Source of the DNA: CAZWRN01 sp964446685 | Lineage (GTDB): Bacteria; Patescibacteriota; Microgenomatia; Daviesbacterales; UBA10151 | Direction: 5' to 3' | NCBI GenBank assembly: GCA_964446685.1 | Contig: CAYUPO010000004.1 | Span: 26,524-90,523, forward strand | DNA length: 64,000 bases | In this document: piece after piece, positions 52,203 to 58,256 of the stretch | How the letters are laid out: each line of letters starts with the position of its first letter | Position numbering within the stretch: the stretch's first letter is position 1 | Position numbers and translations under genes: made by a program | Notes under the pieces: model-generated | Told to the model about the DNA's origin: nothing | Database searches by the model: none | Seen by the model: the letters and a program-made list of their open reading frames with translations, nothing else

Positions 52203-52400
52203 ATGACACAAATTGAAGTTATAAGAACTGATTTATTACGACCAAATCATGCTTTAAGAACAATTGAAGAGATAAGTCAGAGACCTGATGCTATCGCTTC
52301 AAAAGAAAGAATAGAACGTCTGAACGCTTCACCCAAAGCAAGAGCAGCAGCAGAAGCCAGAGCAGTAGCTCTTTTAAAAGCCTTAACAAAAAGGCCATAA
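52203..52400 (+). CDS. Small helical protein downstream of attenuator 1
   Basis: 65 residues, unknown family. It is charged and Ala/Arg/Leu-rich, predicted to be nearly all helix (RTIEEISQRPDAIASKERIE; KARAAAEARAVALLKAL). It contains no Phe, Trp, Tyr, Cys or Gly. The ribosome binding site AAAGAAAGGAGG ends eight bases before the ATG and is repeated exactly at three more genes here. The absence of aromatic residues, behind an aromatic-rich leader, would let it be made during aromatic amino-acid shortage. That link is inference. Confidence 0.75.
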   Translation: MTQIEVIRTDLLRPNHALRTIEEISQRPDAIASKERIERLNASPKARAAAEARAVALLKALTKRP

Positions 52401-52438
52401 AAAAGTAAAAAAATAATTAAAGAAAGGAGGAAATAAAT

Positions 52439-52681
52439 ATGAGTGAAAGAAAAAATAGACCTATGTATTCAGGATTAGCAGGTGTCAGACCAGAACCAGT
52501 AAATTTTGGGCCCGCTAATCATGTGGTTGAAACCACCGCGGAAGTAAAAGCTACAGAAAAAAAGTTAGTAACTTATTCTGCCGAAGATCAGATTCGCGCA
52601 TTAACCAGGATGACAATTGCTGCTGGATCAGATAGAGACACTAGCAAACCAAGAACTAAAAATAATTGGACAGGACATTAA
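52439..52681 (+). CDS. Small protein, second gene of attenuator 1 operon
   Basis: 80 residues, unknown. It is hydrophilic, with a Pro/Gly-rich N-terminus (MYSGLAGVRPEPVNFG) and a helix around YSAEDQIRALTRM. There is no membrane segment. It is 38 bases downstream of 52203-52400 and has the same AAAGAAAGGAGG ribosome binding site. It contains Tyr, Phe and Trp. A hairpin at 52691-52717 closes the unit. Confidence 0.72.
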   Translation: MSERKNRPMYSGLAGVRPEPVNFGPANHVVETTAEVKATEKKLVTYSAEDQIRALTRMTIAAGSDRDTSKPRTKNNWTGH

Positions 52682-52690
52682 AAATTTAAC

Positions 52691-52717
52691 GATGGGAGTG
52701 CTACATGTGCTCCCATC
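52691..52717 (+). terminator. 3' stem-loop of the first small-gene unit
   Basis: GATGGGAG (52691-52698) and CTCCCATC (52710-52717) form an eight-pair stem, extendable by G-T pairs. It follows the stop codon by ten bases. There is no T-run, so it could be a processing or stability element, not an intrinsic terminator. Confidence 0.5.
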
Positions 52718-52730
52718 AATAAATGATAAT

Positions 52731-52760
52731 TTGACAAAAACTATTACTGTTGTGTATCAT
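52731..52760 (+). promoter_or_regulatory. Promoter of attenuator 2, TTGACA-18-TATCAT
   Basis: TTGACA at 52731-52736 and TATCAT at 52755-52760. The leader ATG at 52770 follows after nine bases, so the leader mRNA is essentially leaderless. This position also excludes a longer frame that would start at 52617. Confidence 0.72.
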
Positions 52761-52769
52761 TCCTCAAGT

Positions 52770-52877
52770 ATGCAAAATACAGTTGCTTTAAAACAGACAA
52801 ATATTATTAGTATTAGCCTCCTTCTCGTGGTGGTGCTCCTTGTGAGCATTTCAACCGGGAGGGCTTTTTTTAGCTAA
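52770..52877 (+). CDS. Leader peptide 2, branched-chain-rich (Leu/Val)
   Basis: 35 residues. Residues 17-25 read LLLVVVLLV in consecutive codons (CTC CTT CTC GTG GTG GTG CTC CTT GTG), flanked by ISIS and SIS, then STGRAFFS. This closely resembles IlvL/IvbL-type leader peptides. The codon block sits exactly on segment 1 of the hairpin set. A short membrane peptide is the alternative reading, but the exact hairpin placement argues against it. Confidence 0.78.
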   Translation: MQNTVALKQTNIISISLLLVVVLLVSISTGRAFFS

Positions 52878-52929
52878 AAACTAAAAAAAGTAAGGAATAC
52901 CTAAGCCTCCCGAATGGGAGGTTTTTTTT
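52815..52929 (+). promoter_or_regulatory. Attenuator 2: four-segment trp/ilv-type structure
   Basis: Segment 1 AGCCTCC (52815-52821) overlaps codons 16-18 of the leader. Segment 2 is GGGAGGGCT (52857-52865). Segment 3 is AGCCTCCC (52904-52911). Segment 4 is GGGAGG (52916-52921), followed by eight T. 1:2 and 3:4 can coexist as pause and terminator hairpins. 2:3 (one bulged G) is the antiterminator. The 1:2 hairpin is itself followed by seven T and contains an inner GCTC/GAGC hairpin, so a second termination point inside the leader is possible. Confidence 0.8.
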
Positions 52930-52961
52930 GTTCAAAAATATAAAGAAAGGAGGTGTTACAA

Positions 52962-53252
52962 ATGAAAAAAATTGAAAATGGAAATATACCTGGAGTAAGA
53001 ATGGATAAACAAGATGCTCCAAGAATTAGAGCAAGATCAGGAGGAGTTGTTTATGGAACACATTTCGTTTACGACTCTGATGGGCCAATCTTGCCCGTTA
53101 GTGGTACAACTGAACGTTTTAATCCAAACCACACAAATTGGCAGGCAGTTGTTGAAATGATTGGCCAAAATCCTAACATGGATATTGAAACTGCAAAAAG
53201 AAAATCAATTCAATATGCTGCAGAAAACAGGACAGAATTTGGAACAAAATAA
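52962..53252 (+). CDS. Small protein downstream of attenuator 2
   Basis: 96 residues, unknown family. The ATG at 52962 follows AAAGAAAGGAGG by eight bases; a GTG at 52953 is excluded because it is inside that spacing. It is soluble, with GGVVYGTHFVYDSDGPILPVSG giving a beta hairpin and a C-terminal helix NWQAVVEMIGQNPNMDIETAKRKSIQ. It has only one Leu in 96 residues but several Val. It contains no obvious DNA-binding or catalytic motif. Confidence 0.75.
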   Translation: MKKIENGNIPGVRMDKQDAPRIRARSGGVVYGTHFVYDSDGPILPVSGTTERFNPNHTNWQAVVEMIGQNPNMDIETAKRKSIQYAAENRTEFGTK

Positions 53253-53263
53253 GGAGAATAATA

Positions 53264-53317
53264 ATGTGTTTTATTAAACTGGAGGAGTTCAAAAGCAACT
53301 CCTCCAGAAAAAAATAA
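53264..53317 (+). other. 11-pair hairpin overlapping a 17-codon ORF
   Basis: CTGGAGGAGTT (53279-53289) and AACTCCTCCAG (53297-53307) make a perfect stem with a seven-base loop, followed by A-rich sequence. An ORF with a GGAG ribosome binding site (MCFIKLEEFKSNSSRKK) spans it. It may end the attenuator 2 unit or control the next gene. CTCCTCC can also pair with Shine-Dalgarno sequences. Status as coding is uncertain. Confidence 0.45.
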
Positions 53318-53332
53318 ATTATATAAAAAAAT

Positions 53333-53680
53333 ATGTTAAGTATCGAAAAAATATTACCAGATGGAGAAAAAGAATCTAATATTAATGATTCGTACTCTTT
53401 TGTGGATGAAATTAGAAATATAAATCTTGAAGAATATAAAGTAGAAATTTCAACACGTAAAAGAACTGTACAAATAGTAATGCGGAGACCTCTTCTTACT
53501 CAACTGGATGAGAGATTAAGGTTATTAAAAACTTTATACCCTGCAGCAAGAAGAACTAAATGGGGCAAGAAAATACCAAATCCAGAATATAAAAAAGCCA
53601 GTTTACCAATACAAGAATACAGGAAACAACTTTCCCGCGTCCAAAAAGCAGACAGATTAACTTTAACTGGAAAAATTTAA
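53333..53680 (+). CDS. Hypothetical basic protein, 115 aa
   Basis: Unknown family. The N-terminal half is acidic to neutral (ILPDGEKESN, FVDEIRNINLEEYKVEI). The C-terminal half is strongly basic (RKRTVQIVMRRPLL, RLLKTLYPAARRTKWGKK, IQEYRKQLSRVQKADRL), suggesting nucleic-acid or ribosome contact. It has no good Shine-Dalgarno; TATATAA just upstream could be a leaderless -10. It is one base upstream of the next gene and forms a pair with it. Confidence 0.65.
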   Translation: MLSIEKILPDGEKESNINDSYSFVDEIRNINLEEYKVEISTRKRTVQIVMRRPLLTQLDERLRLLKTLYPAARRTKWGKKIPNPEYKKASLPIQEYRKQLSRVQKADRLTLTGKI

Positions 53681-53681
53681 T

Positions 53682-54158
53682 ATGACAAATAAAGACGTAT
53701 TTTTAGTTAAATACCCTGATCCAGGATTCGGAATCACCAACACACATCCGATTATACGTACTGAAGGATTAGCAACATGTATTGCAACTGGTGGTATTTT
53801 TTCAAATAAAACGAATGAATCTTCTTTATTTATGATCCACCAACCTGATTATGCCCATTCTTCACATATCTCTATACTACAGGAAATACTGATAAATTCA
53901 CATGGTAAACTAATTGTTTTTGCCAAAATTCCTGATCAGCTAAAGCCACCTTACACAGTAAATATTGATCTTCAAAATTCTGAAACTTATGCAAAAGCTC
54001 TTGAAATATTTCTAAAAAACTTAAAAGAAGGTTTTCCTAAATTTGATATCAACTTTCTTCCTTATGGTTCACGAAAAAACCCAACACTCTACTCATATGC
54101 CGAGATTGATCTTATTCAAAACTTAGCCATAACAGATTACGGCTCAGTTATTATTTAA
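53682..54158 (+). CDS. Hypothetical protein, 158 aa
   Basis: Soluble, unknown. GLATCIATGGIFSNKTNESSLFMIHQPD is faintly like the CheD/GSC core (a Cys-containing loop then a His-containing strand). The remainder (VNIDLQNSETYAKALEIFLKNLKEGFPKFDINFLPYGS) is an alpha/beta unit. CheD likeness is weak and the protein lacks most of that domain. It starts one base after the previous stop codon, so it is translationally linked to it. Confidence 0.62.
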   Translation: MTNKDVFLVKYPDPGFGITNTHPIIRTEGLATCIATGGIFSNKTNESSLFMIHQPDYAHSSHISILQEILINSHGKLIVFAKIPDQLKPPYTVNIDLQNSETYAKALEIFLKNLKEGFPKFDINFLPYGSRKNPTLYSYAEIDLIQNLAITDYGSVII

Positions 54159-54162
54159 ATAT

Positions 54163-54191
54163 TTGACTCAAAAATAAATACAAATTATAAT
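54163..54191 (+). promoter_or_regulatory. Promoter of attenuator 3, TTGACT-17-TATAAT
   Basis: TTGACT at 54163-54168, a 17-base spacer and a perfect TATAAT at 54186-54191. The leader ATG at 54198 lies six bases later, so the leader mRNA should begin at or next to its own start codon. Confidence 0.82.
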
Positions 54192-54197
54192 ATTTTT

Positions 54198-54314
54198 ATG
54201 TGTTCCTATATTAGTTTTTCTATTATTATTGCCCCCATTAAAATCGCTAGATTTCAATCTCCGATTATTGTTAGCCCTAAGGGGCGCTATTTTGGGAGGC
54301 TTTCTATTTATTAG
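54198..54314 (+). CDS. Leader peptide 3, isoleucine-rich
   Basis: 38 residues with nine Ile, clustered as FSIIIAPIKIA and SPIIV. The ORF contains GCCCCCA (segment 1, under the IIIAPI codons) and GGGAGGCT (segment 2, near the end). It ends with TAG at 54312-54314, where a repeat insertion begins. It is the third of the set and shares its logic. Confidence 0.7.
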   Translation: MCSYISFSIIIAPIKIARFQSPIIVSPKGRYFGRLSIY

Positions 54315-54393
54315 AAATTAGTACTTAGAAATGAGCGAAGCTCCTGCTTCGCAGTTAGAAATTTTTAAAGCCTCCCAAATGGGAGGTTTTTTT
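54231..54393 (+). promoter_or_regulatory. Attenuator 3: competing hairpins and terminator with inserted repeat
   Basis: Segment 1 GCCCCCA (54231-54237) pairs with GGGAGGC leaving one bulged A. Segment 2 GGGAGGCT (54294-54301) is an exact complement of segment 3 AGCCTCCC (54369-54376). Segment 4 GGGAGG (54381-54386) plus seven T forms the terminator with segment 3. The region between segments 2 and 3 (54311-54366) is a TTAGAAAT-type repeat carrying the mini-hairpins GAGCGAAGCTC and CTGCTTCGCAG. Confidence 0.75.
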
Positions 54394-54407
54394 GTGGAAA
54401 GGAATTG

Positions 54408-54525
54408 TCATTTCGAGCGAGGAGCGAGAAATCTCTAGATTAAAACCAATGTTTATTCCTAGTAAATCTTAAGATCTCTCACTTCCGTCAGGAAGAAAGC
54501 TCTGCTTACTACGTTCGAGATGACG
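54408..54525. repeat. GTCATTTCGAGCGAGGAGCGAGAAATCTC repeat in the 5' region of 54548
   Basis: The left arm GTCATTTCGAGCGAGGAG and the right complement ending TTCGAGATGAC define a GTCAT-family element. The right arm contains the extra hairpin CTTCCGTCAGGAAG. It lies between terminator 3 and the ribosome binding site, so it is in the transcript leader. Confidence 0.82.
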
Positions 54526-54547
54526 TTAAAAGAAAGGAGGTGTAAAA

Positions 54548-54811
54548 ATGGAAATACCTAAACAACGAGTTATTAATCTTAGCGCGAGTACTTGTCCTGA
54601 TATGGATTGGACAAATAAACATGATCCGAATGCAATTTTATATTTAGATTTTAAAAAACCAGGGTTAAGCTCAGTCATTGTCGATTTGACAAACACAGAA
54701 CATGTAGCAAAAAATTATTTAAAAGCGATGTCTGATCCAAGTGTCCTATTATATTTAACACCGACAGTATTGTGGAGAAATAAAACAGTTAAATATCCTG
54801 CCCGGATTTAA
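54548..54811 (+). CDS. Small protein downstream of attenuator 3
   Basis: 87 residues, unknown family. AAAGAAAGGAGG ends seven bases before the ATG. It is soluble with a beta-alpha-beta pattern (AILYLDFKKPGLSSVIVDLT; AKNYLKAMSDPSVLLYLTP). It overlaps the convergent DUF62 gene by 23 bases. There is no resemblance to the products of attenuators 1 and 2 beyond size and expression signals. Ile content is ordinary (five of 87). Confidence 0.75.
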   Translation: MEIPKQRVINLSASTCPDMDWTNKHDPNAILYLDFKKPGLSSVIVDLTNTEHVAKNYLKAMSDPSVLLYLTPTVLWRNKTVKYPARI

Positions 54812-55643
54812 GATTTAGTTCTTTTTCAGCGCTTTTTCCCTGGACTACGATTTCCAGGAATCTTTTTTCGTCCAGTCCTGAGCTGCCGATTATCAATGCT
54901 GGCTTATCTTCTGGAACGTCTTTCAGACGGTTATAACATATTAGTGTCATTCTGGCTTGTCCAGAATCAACCTTAGTCACAACAGATTGCTTCGTCGTTC
55001 CTCCTCGCAATGACGTTGGGAAAAATACTTTTTTACCCGCTTTAAAACCAATGTCTTCAGGTAAAAGTGTGGTTTTTACATTGCCAAAATTATCAATCCA
55101 CCAGATAGCTTTTGGAAGATGCGGAACATTTTTTAGAGGATATTTTTCTGAAGGTATTTCTATTCCTTCAGCCAACCAGGCAGCTACCCGAGGTAAAAAT
55201 TCAAAACTCCGAAATTGAGTATGTGAAATATGCTCTACTAAATCTTTTGATACTATCCCCTGCTGTTTCAGATATTTCATTACTGTCGGAATATCCATCA
55301 CATTAATATGATTGACTATTCCCAGTTTTTTAACCAAAGACAAAGATAATCCATCAACTGATATTACAACCAATGTTTCTTTGTAATGAAAAAAACCAAA
55401 TGGAGTCCCATTGGGCCATTTCTTTCCGGATTTATGGCGAGGAGCTACATTAACTAAAATAACCCCTTTCTTGCCCGCTGAAGCATCCAGCATATCTATC
55501 AGATTTCCTGCCGCTTCCAGATCTGCGTCCCAACCATTAACACCGATAGTCGTAACATTGCATTCAAACAAAGTCGACAACCGGGTGGTTGAACGACCAA
55601 GAGCATTATCATCTTTACAATCAGTTATCAAAGTTACAAACAT
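54789..55643 (-). CDS. SAM hydroxide adenosyltransferase-like protein (DUF62) with repeat-derived insert
   Basis: 284 residues. VTLITDCKDDN, ITTIGVN-like strands, FGFFHYKETLVVISVDGLSL, then WWIDNFGNVKTTLLPEDIG and IIGSSGLDEKRFLEIVVQG match the fluorinase/SAM hydroxide adenosyltransferase fold. The N-terminal motif departs from the usual LTDFG, so activity is uncertain. Residues 210-234 (PTSLRGGTTKQSVVTKVD...) are a translated GTCAT-family repeat in frame, absent from the family, located in the C-terminal domain between two strands. The gene continues in frame, so the protein may tolerate it. Confidence 0.82.
   Translation of the reverse strand: MFVTLITDCKDDNALGRSTTRLSTLFECNVTTIGVNGWDADLEAAGNLIDMLDASAGKKGVILVNVAPRHKSGKKWPNGTPFGFFHYKETLVVISVDGLSLSLVKKLGIVNHINVMDIPTVMKYLKQQGIVSKDLVEHISHTQFRSFEFLPRVAAWLAEGIEIPSEKYPLKNVPHLPKAIWWIDNFGNVKTTLLPEDIGFKAGKKVFFPTSLRGGTTKQSVVTKVDSGQARMTLICYNRLKDVPEDKPALIIGSSGLDEKRFLEIVVQGKSAEKELNLKSGQDI
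54943..55016. repeat. GTCAT-family palindromic repeat inserted in a coding frame
   Basis: CATTCTGGCTTGTCCAGAATCAACC and GATTGCTTCGTCGTTCCTC...GCAATGACG are the same two modules seen at 27745-27990 and 25391-25553. Here they encode about 25 residues of the DUF62 protein on the reverse strand, without stop codon or frame change. Confidence 0.85.
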
Positions 55644-55764
55644 ATTTCATCCGTCCTCACGCCTGAGTATCCTATCACACCAGCCTATTCAATTCAATCA
55701 AACCTATTGTAAGATTTAGCAAATCAATAGTTGTATTCTTACATCTATTTGGTAAACTTTTTTT

Positions 55765-56205
55765 ATGAATGAAAAGGGAGAAGGTCCAGATTTTCCAGGA
55801 AATATTACGCCAATAAGAGAAGGTGTAATTCCTGAACCAAACAATCCACCAAAACCTGAAAAACCTGGAAAAAGAAAGTTTCTTCAGGCAGCAGCACTCC
55901 TACTTGCAGGCATTCCTGCCACTATTGGATCTGGTCTAATAACAAATAATTTAACTAAACCAAATTCTGAAAATAATAATTTAGATAAACAACCAGCAAA
56001 CCAACCTATGAAATCGTACAGCAAATCGCCACAATATGCTCCTACTCCAACTGAAGAAGATAAAAGAATTAGTGATGAATACCGCCAAAAACATCAGCAG
56101 ATGTTAAATAATCCTGATGCTCCAGGATCTAAGATTGAAGGAATCCAACATCCTCAAAGCACAGCAACTCCATATCCAAATTCTCCTGCACATAAAATAA
56201 AATAA
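55765..56205 (+). CDS. Hypothetical anchored protein, 146 aa
   Basis: The N-terminus (1-34) is hydrophilic and Pro-rich. KRKFLQAAALLLAGIPATIGSGLI at about 35-58 is a membrane or Tat-like export segment. The rest is a disordered Asn/Pro/Gln/Ser linker of low complexity. The ATG lies just after a T-rich -10 region (TAAACT), compatible with a leaderless start. No functional domain is visible. It is followed by another unknown gene with its own promoter. Confidence 0.65.
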   Translation: MNEKGEGPDFPGNITPIREGVIPEPNNPPKPEKPGKRKFLQAAALLLAGIPATIGSGLITNNLTKPNSENNNLDKQPANQPMKSYSKSPQYAPTPTEEDKRISDEYRQKHQQMLNNPDAPGSKIEGIQHPQSTATPYPNSPAHKIK

Positions 56206-56234
56206 TTGCATTTTACTATAAGTTATAATATAAT
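56206..56234 (+). promoter_or_regulatory. Leaderless promoter TTGCAT-17-TATAAT
   Basis: TTGCAT at 56206-56211, a 17-base spacer and TATAAT at 56229-56234. The ATG at 56243 follows after eight bases. Confidence 0.78.
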
Positions 56235-56242
56235 ATCAGTCT

Positions 56243-56545
56243 ATGCCAGAATTACAAAGTCGAGTTCAGAATTTAGATGGTCGAGTTGTTATCATCGATC
56301 CGTCTTTTGATAGAAACCCAAATCCTGTATGGGATGTGCCCACTCTTGATCAAATAAAAGCTCAGAAAAGAATATCTGATTGGGAAAAGAAAAAGAAAGC
56401 ACTGGAATACCAGGGAAAATTTAGATCTCCATCACTCGCAATGGAACTGCGATTCAAAACATCTCTAGCATACCTTCAACCATTCGTTGAAACAGGTGTG
56501 GCACTTGGAATTTATACAGATAGGCTAGTAAGACTTTTTAGCTAA
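56243..56545 (+). CDS. Hypothetical protein, 100 aa
   Basis: Unknown family. It is charged and helical (LDQIKAQKRISDWEKKKKALEY), with no signal or membrane segment. The start is set by the leaderless promoter. It converges on recJ with an eight-base overlap. Nothing in the sequence suggests a function. Confidence 0.65.
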   Translation: MPELQSRVQNLDGRVVIIDPSFDRNPNPVWDVPTLDQIKAQKRISDWEKKKKALEYQGKFRSPSLAMELRFKTSLAYLQPFVETGVALGIYTDRLVRLFS

Positions 56546-58118
56546 CTATAATATCTTTCACCTTCAACTGTAAATTTTCCTGACCATTGTATTTGTTTAT
56601 TTCCAGGGTATATGCGACATCAGCTGTTGTGGCGTTTACCATTTTTTTAACCAACTCTCCCATTCCAAATGCAATGGCATCAATTCCATCGGCTTTGAAT
56701 TTTAAATGTTTTCCATCTGATAAAGTTCTGACATCCGACAACTGCATCCCTCTACTGGCTAATATTATTTGGGGATTTTTATAACCAAATGGGGCAAACT
56801 GATTTATTTTTTTGACAAGCGGTTTTGACAGTAAATTACTTTCTACCTCTGCTTCAATATTCAAAACTTTTTCACCCGGCAATTCGACTGTTTCCATCAG
56901 TGTTTCCAATTTTGTTTTAAATGCGGCAATATTTTCTTCCTTCAGTGAAAAACCTGCTGCACCGGAGTGACCCCCGATATCTATTAATAAATCTGATGTT
57001 TGTCTGAGGAGTTCAACTATATTTACCCCGTCTACACTACGGGCTGAACCTTTGGCTTTCCCATCTGATACAGACATTGCCAGGGATGGCAAATAATACT
57101 CTTCAGTAATCCTTCCGGCGATTAATCCAATGATTCCGGGATTCCATTTATCAGACCAGAGAACCTGGATTTTATTTTCTTTTTTAACCATTAACTGCGC
57201 TTCCTCCAGCGCCTGTGCCGTCACCTGCTGCCTTTCGGTATTTGTATCACATAGCAGCTTCGCCAGCCTTTTTGCCTTTAAAGGATCTTTAGTACACACC
57301 AGTCTCAAAGCATCAATTGCGTGAGCTAGTCTACCAATCGCATTTATTCTGGGAGCAATCATATGACCAATTTCATATGAGCCAATTGATCCTAATTCCA
57401 GTTTTGATTGTCTAACCAGCTCCTGCAATCCGATATTTTTAGTTTCATTTAATATTTTTAATCCTTCCCAGACAAAACTTCTATTAACTTCAAGAAGCGG
57501 CATCATATCAGCAATAGTGGCAATTGCTACAAGTTCCAGTAATTCATTTTCCAGTTTTTTTGAAATCTTTCCTCTTATCAAACACCAGGCCACCGCAGTA
57601 CCACACATTTTTATAGAATGCACAATTGCCAAAGCCTCAGGTAGTGTCTCCAGTGGTAAATGATGATCAGTAATTATCAGATCCAGACCAATTTCTTTAG
57701 CAAATTTTGCCTGTTCTAAAGCAACAATTCCGTTATCAACAGTAATAACCAGAGCTGCTCCTGAGTCCCGGGCAAATTCTAAACCAGTTTTTGATAATCC
57801 ATATCCTTCTTTTTCCCGATGAGGTATATATGGCAGTATTTTAGCCTTGAGAGTTGTCAGAGCTTTATACATGATGGCCGAAGCACAAACACCATCGACA
57901 TCATAATCTCCATAGACAATGATCAGTTCCTGATTATCTATTGCCTGCTGAATCCTTTTCCAGGCTTTATCAATCCCTGGAAGATGAAGATCTTTTTCAA
58001 AATGCTCAAGTTTGGGGGTAAAAAAAGCCTCAATTTCGGCTTTTTTAGCCAGTTCTCTGTTTATAAGCAGCTGTTCTACTAGATCTGTCTGTTTTCTGTC
58101 TTTTATCTTCCAAATCAT
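56538..58118 (-). CDS. recJ: Single-stranded-DNA-specific exonuclease RecJ
   Basis: 526 residues. The DHH phosphoesterase motifs are IVYGDYDVDGVCASAIMY (motif I), TVDNGIVAL, IITDHHLPLE (the DHH), then DMMPLLEVNR. The DHHA1 domain has GIIGLIAGRITEEYYLP and DIGGHSGAAGFSL. The C-terminal OB domain ends the protein. It degrades single-stranded DNA 5' to 3' in recombination and mismatch repair, and would complement MutS/MutL here. It stands as a single gene divergent from cca. Confidence 0.96.
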   Translation of the reverse strand: MIWKIKDRKQTDLVEQLLINRELAKKAEIEAFFTPKLEHFEKDLHLPGIDKAWKRIQQAIDNQELIIVYGDYDVDGVCASAIMYKALTTLKAKILPYIPHREKEGYGLSKTGLEFARDSGAALVITVDNGIVALEQAKFAKEIGLDLIITDHHLPLETLPEALAIVHSIKMCGTAVAWCLIRGKISKKLENELLELVAIATIADMMPLLEVNRSFVWEGLKILNETKNIGLQELVRQSKLELGSIGSYEIGHMIAPRINAIGRLAHAIDALRLVCTKDPLKAKRLAKLLCDTNTERQQVTAQALEEAQLMVKKENKIQVLWSDKWNPGIIGLIAGRITEEYYLPSLAMSVSDGKAKGSARSVDGVNIVELLRQTSDLLIDIGGHSGAAGFSLKEENIAAFKTKLETLMETVELPGEKVLNIEAEVESNLLSKPLVKKINQFAPFGYKNPQIILASRGMQLSDVRTLSDGKHLKFKADGIDAIAFGMGELVKKMVNATTADVAYTLEINKYNGQENLQLKVKDIIVS

Positions 58119-58256
58119 ACTTTAAGGTGAAAATTGTATCACACTCAGGATAGGTGTAGAATTACACTAGTTATTTAAGATGCCAACCCAAGAACGTCAT
58201 TACCCTGACTTGTGCTAAGCGTATTCAAAGTAAAAGGGGAAGCTGAGAAAGTAATC

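Noticed and set aside
52617..52877. An 86-residue reading frame spanning the attenuator 2 region
   Set aside because: Its first 51 codons overlap the end of the previous gene, a 3' hairpin and the promoter 52731-52760. The part after the ATG at 52770 makes better sense as a leader peptide.
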